The notes under the pieces: generated by a model
The model's input: only the letters and a program-made list of their open reading frames with translations
The model's database searches: none
What the model was told of the DNA's origin: nothing
Source: Isoetes taiwanensis
Lineage: Eukaryota > Streptophyta > Lycopodiopsida > Isoetales > Isoetaceae
NCBI GenBank assembly: GCA_021234155.1
Contig: JAJEKV010000011.1
Coordinates: 16,518,943-16,582,942, forward strand
Length of the DNA stretch: 64,000 bases
Direction: 5' to 3'
In this document: positions 1 through 10,445 of the stretch, piece by piece
Numbering within the stretch: the stretch's first letter is position 1
Layout: the number at the start of each line of letters is the position of its first letter
Made by a program: the position numbers and the translations under genes

Positions 1-363
1 TTGAGCATCACTATGACTTCAAATTAGAGTACGCGTCCCCTTTGGCAAGGTGGTGGATTGTAGGTAACAAGGTTTTTGAGTACTCTGTTTTTATTGTGGC
101 AGCGGATGATATCAGCCTAGTGGATGCCAAATCGCCATTTGGATGCCATCTGGACCTATAATTTGTACCTCCATTCCTTTGGGTGGCACATGCCATGCAA
201 ACCCATTTGGGTATTCAGGCATGTGCCACCCGTGAGGAATGGAGTACAGATTTCATTATAGGTCCTGATAGCATTCAAAGCCCAATTTGGCATACCAAAG
301 TTATTCCCGACTTGGGTACCGAAGTACCTTGTGAACCTTCTGATGGATCAGATTCGTCCGGGC

Positions 364-1060
364 TGGTCCGAGGCTGTTTGGCCCCTTCGCATGCGTAGAT
401 TACTTCTCATCAGCAAGATCGCGCGCATGCGAAGAGGCAAGCAACAACGAGGTCGAGGCGGGTCTGATCCAACGGTAAGTTTTTCGTGGCACCGCTAGGG
501 TTACACATGAAAGAAACATAGAAAGAACTATCATACATGAACCCGTGTCTTTGGGGATAAGTTCGACATAAAATAAGATAGCTCGGATGATTGGCCGAGT
601 TCAAGCAGCGACACTTCCCACTCTTTCTTTCCTGCCTCTTTGGGCAATGTAGCTTAGCTTGAATGCTAAGTTCCATTGTCCACGAGGCTGGGTGAGCAAG
701 ATTGGGAAATTCTCGATGCTTTGACTTTGATATCCCAGGTGACCCATGCTTGCACTCACCTATCTAGTGGTTGGAGAGTGGATCGTGTATCTAGTGACAT
801 CTCAGATCCGTTAGAGTCGTGACGACCCGACCCGGTGGTTTTTGACCCCTTAAATGCGTGGATTACTTCTCATCGGCAAGATTCTCGTGGCATGCGAAGA
901 GGCAAGTGTCAACGGGCATGCGAAGAGGTGCGAGATTTCTCTAGGCACTTAGATCGACTTATATTACAAATGAATGAAACATGGACTGGAAGTTACATGA
1001 ACCATCATACAATACATGAAACAAACATCATACATGAAAGGAAAATTCCACAAGGTAACG
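364..1060. repeat. diverged direct repeat downstream of the hAT transposase
   Basis: Two related segments, about 370-560 and 835-1050, share a GATTACTTCTCATC core followed by GCAAGAT and a GCATGCGAAGAGGCAAG word. A third copy of the GCATGCGAAGAGG word lies near 919. Both segments continue into a stretch with CATACATGAA words. They lie beyond the C-terminal end of the minus-strand hAT transposase, so they could be its subterminal repeats; that link is inference. No gene is visible in the first 1.1 kb. Confidence 0.5.
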
Positions 1061-1149
1061 AAATATATGGAAGACAAAAAACTTGTAACAAAAAACTTTA
1101 CTTTTAATTCATAGTGCCAGGATGGTTACAATAGTTTTTGAACATCCTC

Positions 1150-3800
1150 ATACACGATTACAATAGACAGACTGAGGGTAGTCATCACCTCCTCTCTCTA
1201 GACATCACCGCCTTCATCAATTTCATCATCTCGCGCCCGCCTTCTTACCACCGGCCTAGGCTCAACCTCCTCGGCCTTTTCCCCTTACTTTGGCGTCCTC
1301 CGAGATGTGTTCCTTTTCGACTCGTTACTTTGTTTGTCCGGGTCATTGGCATTGGAGAGTCCGCTGGCTCGCGTACCATTAAGTCCTCAGGCTGATCTCT
1401 TGTATTACTTGGACCTGGCCTTTTCAGATCGACTCTCTTACGTATCTTAGATTCGCCGCCGTCTGAGTTGTCCGAGAACATGTTCTTGTCTAAATCATCT
1501 TCGCATCGACAAAATGGGAATACGTTGAATGTCCTCGTCCAACATGGTTAGCGGCATTTTACAGCAGCGGCTTCGTCCTCACCGCCTTCGTTGTCCTCTT
1601 CCACTTCGAATGTGCATCCATGAAAGGAACCGCAGCTTATCAACTACGGCTGCACCACCATTTGCGATTCAAGAGACGCCAGGTTTGAGAAGTTATATAC
1701 AAGTTTGTCGGCCTTCTTATGCAGGGAGGCGATTTAGGTGTCACACTATGTATATATTTATAAGCACTCCGGTTTCTCTCACTTGCACTATTGGAGGATA
1801 CCAAGGAGAGGATAGTCATTGCAAGGGCACAGAACGTGATCAAGAAACCCTGTCCATGGGCTTGCCACCATGCATAAGATTCCATATTTGGTTCCTTCTT
1901 GTGACTCTCCGGTGCATCGTGAAGCTCTTCATCTGCCCACCTTCCACTCAAGTTAAGTATTCGGTTAACTCCCGGCAATGAAAACTTTGTAGTCCGAGCT
2001 GTTGGGGTAAAACATTTTTGCAACCTTCTTCAATGAACCCATCACTTCTTTATCAGATGCTGGTCCATATCATGGTTGTGTGGGTCTAAGGCATGTCTTG
2101 GCGCCATGAAGATCATTATAGGACTTCTTCCATCGCTCATTAAAGTCTCTAAGCAAAGGTCGCGCTTAGCATTGTCAAAGGGTGCATTAGGGCCATCGCG
2201 TTCTAGAAAGGATTGAATGGAGTGCCAGCACCTCCACACCTTTCCATTAACGCCTTCAAGAATCAAGGGTTTTGATGGCATGACAAACAAAGTTGCATGC
2301 ACTTGACAACATTCTTAACGCCTCTCCAAAATGTCTCCCAAGCATTTCTCAAGAGGCGGCTTCTTTGCCCGGTGTTTTGAAGCATTTTTTCCCTTCTGCC
2401 TCCTCTCCCATTCAAAGAACTCTGTATGGTTGAAGGTCGAGATAATCGAGTCGCGACACCTGAGCACTCTTTCAAGACAAATGTAATTGGAACCAAACCG
2501 GGTCTGCCCAGGATTCATGAGTGCAAAGGGCTTCTCGACGCAATGACTTGTATATGGCGAAATTGCGGCTTCTTTGTGATGAATTTCACGAGACGACGGG
2601 CCTTTTGAATGGGATCTTTGAACCAAGCGTGCTGTGAAAACCAGTCCTTCAGCAATAAGTTTAGGCAATGGCATTGGCAGCTGGTCGCGTGCAATCCTGG
2701 AAATTCGGACTCCAACATTTCACCCGCTAACTTACAATTAGATGCATTGTCCATTACGACCTGAAATATTCTCTTCGGTCCAAAACTCTCTATCACAGCC
2801 TTTGTCTTTTGAAAAATCCAATCTCCTGTGACTTGGTCAGTTTTGGTTTCTACGGTTTTCAAGAATACTTCGCCCCCTGGATATACGATCATGAAATTTA
2901 TAAGATGGTCCTTGTTTACATTGCTCCAACCATCAGTGACTAGAGAGGCTGGCCCGCTTCCGAACTTCGACTTAACTTCCGGTTCCACCCTCTCTCGACC
3001 ATTCTTCCATGAATTTCATCCACCATTTTGTTATTCGCATGTTTGTATGAAGGCAATCTAAAAGCTGGGCCTGCTTTGGCAACTTCCTGGAAGGCTTCTT
3101 TGATTGCTTTGTGCTCCAAAATATGTGGAGACAACCCGGCGTATAGAAAGGCCTCTACAACCTTCAATTGCGTCTTCTTCAGTTGCTCTGATGTTAAGCA
3201 CTGGTCAACCCTCTGTTGCTTAGTCTGTCTTTCCACTATCTGAATTGTCTCTGCCATTCTTTTTTCGCCCGTACTTAACCCACCTATCGACCCTAGTCCA
3301 CCCTCTGGTTGGTACGTTGGCGCTGCAGGAGGGGTGGTGTAATTGATCTCTTCTTCTTGGCATGGTGAAGGTTCTTGGCTATCCCTTGGCTGTGTTTTTC
3401 TGCTTCTATTATTTTTTTGACCCAACACTTCAAGTGCATCTTGTCGTATGTCAGCAGATACCGTACATGTTTGCACCCCAATTCTAGGATCCCGTAAAAA
3501 GATGAGCTCAGTATTCTTGTGCGGATCCATTTATTGACGTGTACCCACAAAATACACATTGCCACTCATTCTGACCAAATTCCTTCACAAATCCCCACTC
3601 AGGACCTCTCTTTCGACCACCAGGATTTCGACATATAATTCTTCCACGTGCTGTTCCAACTCCCGTGGCCCTGCCATGACCGCGCAATGGCTGCGCACCC
3701 CTAGACGATGATGCATGACCGCCGGCGGCGCCGGATGTGGATGCATGGCCGCGAGCGGCACCTGATGTAGATGCATGACCAGCTGGCATCCCTGCTGCTA
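1150..3800 (-). mobile_element. hAT-family DNA transposon, decayed transposase with BED finger
   Basis: This is a broken hAT transposase gene read on the minus strand. The N-terminus (3508-3789) has A/G/S-rich repeats followed by a BED-type zinc-finger start (WQCVFCGY). The middle (2515-2990) carries a DUF659-like core with VTDGWSN, VVMDNASNCKLAGE and CQCHCLNLLLKDW, which matches the catalytic region of plant hAT proteins. The C-terminal hAT dimerisation region lies at about 1650-2000, with WWQAHG and SNSASERNRSAYKYIHS. A basic tail may run on to about 1245. The parts fall in at least five frames, so several frameshifts separate them and no intact transposase is encoded. Known for the family: cut-and-paste transposition with 8-bp target duplications. 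I could not identify the terminal inverted repeats. Confidence 0.85.
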
Positions 3801-4235
3801 TCTAAAATTACTGTCCCTGTTTTAGTATGCTAAAGGGTAAAGACTCCTTAATCGTCCAAACTAAAGGCCGACGTCTATATACGCGAAGGAGCAAGCTCAC
3901 TGCGCATATGTTACATCGACGTCCGGTTCGAACGTAAGGAGTGAAGGACAGGAACCTATAGGTCTCTAAGGAACAGGGTAGGAACCCAAGGTCGGAAAAC
4001 TCTGTGAAGGAGGAATCTCACTTCACAATTCCGGCGTCAGGCCCCGGACGCAATAACCCACACCTCAAAGGCTGACCGTTTCCCAAGGAGTATGTGGACT
4101 CAACCTGGTAGTCAACGTTCGAGGCGAATTCTAGAGCTAAACAAGTTTTCCTTATATATAATATTTCACCTGCACAAAATAGACCCAACAGTGGCGCAAA
4201 AAGTTTTTTTCCCTTAGCAAAAAGACCCAAGATGC
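3801..4235. other. non-coding stretch between hAT and foldback element
   Basis: This segment is moderately GC-rich and has no convincing reading frame. It lies upstream of the hAT transposase start and may be the 5' non-coding part of that element. I see no conserved motif. Confidence 0.4.
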
Positions 4236-4520
4236 TTTGCAAAGTTTCGGCGTAGCGAAAACAAACTGTTTAAACTGCTTCGCGAAGTCCGGTTAGCGTA
4301 AACCGAAAAAGTTTCGCTTCTAGCGAACGGAAATAGTTTCGTAGAAAGCGAACAATTTGTTTAAACTACCTTGAAGATGTTTTCGTGGTTTAAACAGCGG
4401 TTTATTTTCGCTACGCGAAACTATTTCCTGGTTCGCGTGGCGTTTAAATACTATTTCGCTTACGCGAACCGGACTTCGCAGTTAAACAGTTGTTTAAACT
4501 GCGAAAGTTTTCGGCGCCGG
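4236..4520. repeat. foldback element: long imperfect palindrome
   Basis: The left arm (about 4236-4366) and right arm (about 4384-4515) are imperfect reverse complements. The best-paired part includes GAAGTCCGGTT on the left against AACCGGACTTC on the right. The centre is flanked by GTTTAAACTAC and GTGGTTTAAAC. The element is packed with TTTAAAC and GCGAA/TTCGC words on both strands. It encodes nothing convincing. Candidate identities are a foldback or MITE-type element, or the subterminal repeat region of the adjacent hAT transposon. Confidence 0.75.
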
Positions 4521-4769
4521 AAATTTTTTTGTCAGTATTTTGGCGTGATAAACGTCAAATTTGTCTTGAAAATCAAACGAAAAATATGTATTGCGTATAA
4601 AACGTATACAGTATTGAACCTATCCCTGTTTGTTGCCTCATCTACATGTTGTATTTTTTGTTCCCCATTCGACTGTTCTATACTTAGATGGATTGCCCTG
4701 TATCCTTAGCGCCTTCTTGCTGGCCATTCCCCCAATGTCATTGTTTTGATATTCCTAATAGATATCTCA

Positions 4770-6275
4770 TTTGCGATTACATAGCCCGTGGATTTTAAGA
4801 CGGCATATGATAAGGTCCCTCAAGACCTGTTGTGGCAACGCTTGCAGGAGCTACATGTCCCACAGGATTTGCAGAATGCCATCTATCGGCTCTATGACGG
4901 AATATATGCCAATTTACCTGCGTCAGACCACTAGGTGAACAGCACCATAGGTGTTAAACAGGGATGCCCGTTATCTCCAACGCTTTTTGGACTCTATATT
5001 GACAAGTTGGAGACCTGGATGCAAGAACATGGAGGTGGTGGCCCGCAGTTGCCAGAGGCATATACAATAAAACAGTTGCTCTATGCAGACGATCTGGGCT
5101 TATTGTCCCATACAACTAGGGAGTATGCGAACATTTGGATGCTCTCAATCAATTCAGCGGACATAGCGGGGAATGACATCAACCAGCCAGAAAACCAAGC
5201 CGCTGTCAATCCCGGCATGCAAAGATGATATCCCAGACTTCTATTACAGAGGACAAAGGATGGAAGTTGTAAGGACCTTTAAGTATCTGGGAATCGATTT
5301 CTCTGTTAACATGCTATGGGATGACTGTATAGAAAGAAGGGTCACATGGGATGGAAAGCCCCCAGATGCAATGCGAATAAGCCGGAATAGATCTCTCGCG
5401 ATTGGGCACGCATAAAGCACACCTGCTCGAAAGCACTCGTGGAACCGCGATATCAGATGGGGTAGAGGTCTGGGGGCCAGCGGTTAGCAAGGGTACTTGG
5501 GATAAGCTAGAGAGGGTACAGAAGGCTTTCCTGACATACAGCCTAGGCGTCAAGGACACAGTGCCTTATCTGATTTTGCCGCATGAGACTGGCTTTTGGC
5601 CCCTGCAGCATTCTGCTATGCGCAGGCACCTTGCGTGTTTCCATAAGGTTGACAGAATGGATGCACAATGTCTTCCTCCCCGGGCTCTGTTATTGGCACA
5701 AGGGCCACAACGTCTGAAGAGAGTGTGGCAGGAGCATTGTAGGGGATGGTTCGCAAGATGGTCCATAAACTATCAACACATTATGGATATGTCGGATATC
5801 GCGGAGCAGGAGCTGCATTTGAATGAGCGCTTTGCTGCCTCTGTGGGATGCACCCACTCTTGCAAAGTCCAAAACAGAGCACTACCACACGCAGGTTAAT
5901 CCGTCGCTTGAACATGCCCCCCACCAGTATTTGAAAGCACACATCTCTACCAAGAAACGGAGAGCTATAGCTGCAATAAGGACAGGGTCCCACCATCTCA
6001 GAATTGAGACAGGCCGCTGGGGTACAGATGGAGGACAGGGAATCCCCCGGCATGAGAGATTATGCCAGTGCTGTCACATGCAGATAGTAGAAGATGAACT
6101 TTGATCTAGTCAAGGAACAGAAGGAGGGGGAAGAGATGCATCTGCAAAGCTAACTATAGGGGCTAGACGACAGTTTGATAAATGGAGGGCTGTCTTTTAT
6201 CATGATTGCTCAGTACCATTGGAGGATGTTCCACCCAAAGAACTGTCTGTGATGCTAATGAAGTTTATCCTATAG
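4770..6275 (+). mobile_element. LINE (non-LTR retrotransposon) reverse transcriptase remnant, 5'-truncated
   Basis: The reading starts inside the reverse transcriptase fingers (VDFKTAYDKVPQDLLW, about 4788). It continues through IGVKQGCPLSPTLFGLYIDK (about 4947-5006) and the catalytic YADD motif in LLYADDLGLLS (about 5080-5112). A KYLGIDFS motif follows near 5283. The C-terminal region carries a cysteine cluster (LCQCCHMQ, about 6061-6084) and a final stretch ending MLMKFIL at a TAG at 6273-6275. A stop at 4933 and several frameshifts break the frame. The endonuclease domain and 5' end are missing, as expected for 5'-truncated LINE copies. A clear poly-A or other 3' tail was not found. Confidence 0.85.
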
Positions 6276-6760
6276 GTTAAGAGAAGAACGGACAAGTTTA
6301 TCTGCCGGGAAGGTATGATTATAGATCTTCCCTTGTTTGGCATGCATTGTTTTTCTAACTTGTCCAATTTATGGATGCAGTCTCAATGTTCTTTATAGAA
6401 CATTTGGCAGGATCTTATGGAAGAAACATGAAGTAAACAGGGAACAAATTACTAATCGTATATTTCTTATTAGCCATAATGGGTTTAGCTAAACTTACAC
6501 ACGATAATACCAAAAGTTTCTGCGGTTTAACTAAACTCTACACATTTTCCCTCGCATACTTTCTAGCATTTAGCTAAACTAATCTAAAATTCATCCCAAA
6601 AATTTATGTGGTGTGGTCAACAAAAAATATTAAGCTAAAAATTGCTATTTTTGGGTTGCCCCTAGGGGGGCAAACCCTTGTTTATTGGGTTTGTGGCATA
6701 TCTTAAGTATATGCTAGAATATACCTAAAATATACTGTTGACTGCTAAAAACCTACCGAT
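6276..6760. repeat. AT-rich MITE-like sequence and a dispersed repeat
   Basis: The part at 6480-6620 has GCTAAACTAATCTAAAATT-type words that recur in 14390-14720. The part at 6655-6735 (AAACCCTTGTTTAT, then GGGTTTGTGGCATATC) recurs at about 16885-16965. Both copies of the second repeat end in a patch of TATGCTAGAATATACC-like sequence. No coding potential is visible. Confidence 0.55.
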
Positions 6761-6899
6761 CCCTGTAAATTGGCGGTCACCTGACTTGTGTGCCGCTGCT
6801 GTTTGAACCGGATAACTGGCAATACAATACATACACAGCATCTGCATCTGGATATGGCGACCCCTCTTTTTTAAATTTATTGCCTCTAATCCAATTCAT

Positions 6900-7131
6900 G
6901 TTAAAGTCTCGGGATTTTGGCTATGGCGTCTGCTATCGTCGAAAGGCTTGGGCACTCAATAATTATCCTCTTCCTAGGGTAAGTGTTGAAATTCCAAGCT
7001 TGGCTGAAATAAATGCTTTACTTGTTCTATGTGTTGCAGGTTCAACTTTATGCGATCATGAGTGTTGCAGGATGCTTTATGGACTTCCATTTGGACTTTG
7101 GTGGATCATCAGTTTGGTATCATATTCTCAG
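6900..7131 (+). pseudogene. JmjC histone demethylase (KDM2/KDM7-like) exon pair, copy 1
   Basis: Two exons separated by a short intron can be read. The first ends with KAWALNNYPLPR just before a GTAAGT donor at about 6979. The second (7040-7131) follows a TGTTGCAG acceptor and encodes [13 protein letters not shown] followed by [17 protein letters not shown]. The H-x-D of FHLD matches the iron-binding motif, and the surrounding DFGG.SVWYH is the signature of the KDM2/KDM7 (JHDM1/PHF8) group of 2-oxoglutarate-dependent lysine demethylases. The upstream part needs frameshifts to join. Only this segment of the catalytic domain is present, so it is a fragment. Confidence 0.75.
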
Positions 7132-7159
7132 GTAACATCATAGTCTTTGATTAATGTGC

Positions 7160-7365
7160 GGAAAATGCTTTAGCAATTGCCATTATGCTGATTCGGCGCG
7201 ATTTTCCTTTCCATGTCAAAGATTGTTTGGTTACATACCTGCGGCCATGGGTTTCCCTTGCCCTTTGACTGAGGAGGCTGAGGAAGAAGCTCTAAGTTTA
7301 CCAAGCTTTTGCAACCATGCCTTAAAGAAGTTCCAATGCAATCTATCCCAGTTATCACCTGTAAG
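7160..7365 (+). other. possible exon of unknown gene, copy 1
   Basis: A coding-like run contains [20 protein letters not shown] followed by a frameshift and [10 protein letters not shown], ending at a GTAAGT-type donor near 7360. It lies after the JmjC exon but does not look like the next part of that domain. I do not recognise it. It is repeated in the second duplication unit. Confidence 0.35.
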
Positions 7366-7554
7366 TATTCTTTATTTGGACACATCCAGTTGATTGACAG
7401 GGTTTATCTTGATCCTCAGAATTGGCGGTCACGACTTGTGTGCATTTCGGGCTGCTTGAACCGGATAATCGCAATACAATACATACACAACATCAGATCG
7501 GGCTATGGCGACCCCCCTTTTTTTAAATTTATTGCCTCTAATCCAATTCATGTT

Positions 7555-7784
7555 AGAGTCTCGGAATTTTGGCTATGGCGTCTGCTATCGTCGAAAGGCT
7601 TGGGCACTCAATAATTATCCTCTTCCTAGGGTAAGTGTTGAAATTCCAAGCTTGGCTGAAATAAATGCTTTACTTGTTCTATGTGCTGCAGGTTCGGCTT
7701 TATGCGATCATGAGTGTTGCGGGATGCTTTATGGACTTCCATTTGGACTTTGGTGGATCATCGGTTTGGTATCATATTCTCGAG
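7555..7784 (+). pseudogene. JmjC histone demethylase (KDM2/KDM7-like) exon pair, copy 2
   Basis: This is the second copy of the JmjC exon pair. The exon at 7692-7784 again encodes [16 protein letters not shown] and SSVWYHI after a TGCAG acceptor and before a GTAACA donor. Compared with copy 1, Q of VQLYAIM reads as R because AA has become GG. The catalytic H-x-D is kept. Two copies of one internal exon cannot both serve a normal gene, which supports pseudogene status or misassembly. Confidence 0.72.
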
Positions 7785-7849
7785 GTAACATCATAGTCTT
7801 TGATTAATGTCTGCGAGAAAATGCTTTAGCAATTGCCATTATGCTGATT

Positions 7850-8140
7850 ATTTGCGATTTTCCTTTCCATGTCAAAGATTGTTTTGTGGTTACATACACC
7901 GGCCATGGGTTTCCCTAGGTGCCCTTGACCGAGGAGGCTGAGGAAGAAGCTCTAAGTTTACCAAGCTTTTGCAACCATGCCTTAAAAGAAGTTCCAATGC
8001 AATCTATCCCGCTTATCACCTGTAAGTATTCTTTATTTGGACACATCCAGGTTGATTGACCGAGGTTTTATACTGATTTATATTCTTGTGTGCAGCCATT
8101 CGAGTCCACTCTAATTTGATCATCCATTTGAGGTAAGCTT
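7850..8140 (+). other. possible exons of unknown gene, copy 2 and following
   Basis: The run at 7855-8020 repeats the [20 protein letters not shown] segment, here with VPMQSIPLITC before a GTAAGT donor. A further short exon-like piece at 8096-8133 sits between a TGTGCAG acceptor and a GTAAGC donor (AIRVHSNLIIHLR). The protein is not recognised. Confidence 0.3.
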
Positions 8141-8780
8141 TTGAATGCTTGAGACATTTTGCGTAAGTTCTTGATCGCTTAAGGTGTAATTGTAAAATTG
8201 CTTGAGCAATCCACTTTAAACTCAGAGAACGAGGCTATGGCATCGCGATTGTTATTCTTGTTAGGCAGAGATCTATAGCAAATTCAAATGCTGAAATATG
8301 AATCAAAATTGCATATTTTTAATCTCACAAAATAGATAAATATTGCACTCTTTTACGTTGACACGCCATCTTTTTACATTCGATGCTTTATTTTGTCCAA
8401 AGACTCGAGGTCGTGTTGTAATAGTCAAGAAGGGTTGATCTCTCCCATGTATTGGTCTTCTTTTTTTATTGTCTTCGTCATGTATCTCGTGGCCTTGCTA
8501 TGAGGTAAAGAATATAATCAGCATTTTATAAGAACCGGTTTGCCATTTAGCATCCGTTTTCGGAAGCCATATCCTTCTTGTCACCATTATTTTTTTTTTT
8601 TTTTTTATAGCGAAACCCTTCCTCCGAGAGCATTTCTATATTTCTCACATGCCCATGATGTAAATTCGATCGGAAGAGTTTGATGCGTCGAGAGAGTGTA
8701 AGATTTTTCATTATTTTTAGCCGCATTACATGGGGATCTTCTCAGTCCTCACCTTCGAAAAATAATTCTTCTTTATATAA
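8141..8780. other. non-coding stretch with poly-T tract
   Basis: No gene is visible. A run of T lies at about 8590-8606. A poly-pyrimidine tract could be an intron branch or acceptor region for the following TORTIFOLIA1-like piece, but no firm acceptor is seen. Confidence 0.4.
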
Positions 8781-8784
8781 TGCG

Positions 8785-9080
8785 GCATCACGAAGACCCA
8801 GATTCACAAACATGAGATGCATGTCTAGATGCAATGGGTGTGCTTTTCTTGCGAATGTGCTAGTTCCAACAACTGTGGCAAATGGCACTATAGAAATGCG
8901 AGGGCGGTTCTTGCGGGATCTCTCGAAATTTTCACTAAACCATTGTTTGATGCAATGAATGATCCAAATCGGAGTGTTCAAATAGGAGCGGCAATGTGTC
9001 CGCGCGTATTCTTGATAATACTCAAGATCTCGGTTGTTATTGTATTCGGCGGCTTTGCGGTCGAATCCTTAAGTTCATCT
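8785..9080 (+). pseudogene. TORTIFOLIA1/SPIRAL2-like HEAT-repeat fragment
   Basis: The plus strand encodes DPDSQT, a stop, then DACLDAMGVL (8795-8845). In another frame follows LAGSLEIFTKPLFDAMNDP and NRSVQIGAAMC (to about 8999). After one more shift it reads ARILDNTQDLG and IRRLCGRILKFI. The succession DPDS.VRDAC..A.G.L, then LF.A.....VQ.GAA.C.A, then LC.RI.K is the HEAT-repeat N-terminal region of plant TORTIFOLIA1/SPIRAL2 microtubule-binding proteins. One stop and at least two frameshifts are present. No other part of this ~850-residue family is seen in the window. Confidence 0.65.
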
Positions 9081-9469
9081 AATTCCAAGTTTGAACTTTT
9101 CCCCAATGTCTTTGTATTGAATTAGTAACTCCCAGTTATATGACTACTGATTTTAACCATAGGCGGCGAGGAACAAGCATCAACCCACATTTTTCATCAT
9201 TGATTCATTGCACCGCAGTGCATGCAAGGATAATGATTGATTGCGAAGAAAGGCTGCAAGCTGAAACCTAGTGATTCATTTGATGTAGGCTCAATCGCAT
9301 TTACCCGGCCTACAATGGCGGCCAGCGGTTCCCTTGAGAGCACAACTCTAGCACCCTTGTTATCTTGAATCTCTAGGACCTTGTACACAACAAAGGGCTG
9401 ATAAGAAGAGGAGACAAAGCTTGTGATGCACATGGAGCAAAACCATTCCATTTTCGCGGCCCTGTGGCG

Positions 9470-9800
9470 TACACGCATGAACTTTTGCATGGCTCGGATG
9501 TGGATGAGAAAAGCTTGGCGGGGATACGACCTTGCACTATGCGACTTGGAATGGCAAGCGTGAAGCGATGGAATGGTTGTTGCATAACAAGGCTTGTGTT
9601 GGTTCAACTACTAATGTTGGGGACACCCTCTCCATTGAGCTACTAGAAGTGGTAGTTTTCATATTGTCAAATTACTTTTTAAGTCATGGAGCTGATATCC
9701 TTGTTACAAATGGAAAAGAATTGCCATTAGATTTAGGCGATAGTTATGGCCACGATGATATCAACAACACAATTTGGTTCAAATCCATGCTTCTTGGTAA
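9470..9800 (+). pseudogene. ankyrin-repeat fragment
   Basis: An open frame at 9532-10044 begins with LHYATWNGKREAMEWLLHNK, a clear ankyrin helix pair, and continues with GADILVTNGKELPLDLG and a start of the next repeat. It covers about one and a half to two repeats. The start codon of the open frame lies inside a repeat, so the true beginning is missing. The parent gene cannot be named from two repeats. Confidence 0.6.
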
Positions 9801-9914
9801 GAGACCCGAAGAGGTTATCGTCTCTAGCTGGAGCCGAAAAGGAAGTACTTTAGTTATGATTCTATCAAAGAAAATGACCATGTTGTGCATAATGCGGCTT
9901 TTAGCTTTAAACGC

Positions 9915-10010
9915 GATTTCTTGCATGGGAAGAAGGTACTTTTCTTGGTTCCTCCAACGAAAAGGCAACCTCTTGGCTTTTGAAGAATGGGCATCTTCGA
10001 CAAATAGGTT
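9915..10010 (+). pseudogene. JmjC demethylase exon fragment (part after the HxD exon)
   Basis: The sequence encodes GKKVLFLVPPTKR, then after a one-base shift NLLAFEEWASSTNR. In KDM2/KDM7-type JmjC domains the segment after SVWYH is a G-K-x-x-F/L-x-x-P-P-T block followed by an E.W motif, so this is the next exon of the gene whose exons lie at 7.0 and 7.7 kb. Foreign fragments (TORTIFOLIA1-like, ankyrin) lie between them. The presumed acceptor reads TTGCATG instead of TTGCAG. Confidence 0.6.
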
Positions 10011-10074
10011 TACAATAAAAAGTAGTTTTCTTGTTCTCTTGTAATCAATTATTTATTTTCGGGCCCCGACGATA

Positions 10075-10170
10075 AACACCGATGAAGCGGCGATTATTGA
10101 GGAAAGCATTAAGCATGCAAAACAAGCCATTGAACTTCGATATCAAGGATGGCGGTCTTGGTGTGCGTTA
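10075..10170 (+). pseudogene. TTC5-like TPR exon fragment
   Basis: The open run reads DEAAIIEESIKHAKQAIEL then RYQGWRSWCALS. It resembles the TPR helix of plant TTC5 (STRAP-like) proteins, where an EES..HAK.A..LD..DG.SWY pattern is usual. Two further TTC5-like exons lie at 12.5-12.9 kb on the same strand, with SPAG6 exons in between. Confidence 0.5.
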
Positions 10171-10444
10171 TCAATCTTTGGTTATCATTCATAATATGCT
10201 TGACCCAATTAATTGAGGTCCATATGTACTTGGTTAAAGCCCACCGCCGTTTTCTAGCCAAAGTTTCTCCTAATAACTAACCAATGGTATTATGGAGTTC
10301 CTTAATATATAATATATCCATGAACTTGCATGTTTTACAACCTTCTAGATGATAAGAATCAATTCAAAACTCTGAAAATTATACTAGTTTAAATCCCATT
10401 TTGTACTTTCGATAATAAAAGGCTGGTTTATCTAACAAAATCAT
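10171..10444. other. non-coding stretch
   Basis: AT-rich, with no recognisable exon. It is probably intronic or intergenic filler between the TTC5-like and SPAG6-like fragments. Confidence 0.4.
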
Positions 10445-10445
10445 T

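Larger units (their letters stand above)
6765..8075 (+). repeat. tandem duplication of a ~650-bp segment carrying JmjC-type exons
   Basis: Unit 1 is about 6768-7408 and unit 2 about 7420-8075. Both begin with an ATTGGCGGTCAC motif and end with a CACATCCAG...TTGATTGA segment. The copies differ by scattered substitutions, mostly transitions, and by small indels. The leading ~95 bp (GGCGGTCAC ... TATGGCGACC) occurs a third time, without the exons, at about 13796-13885. Confidence 0.85.
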
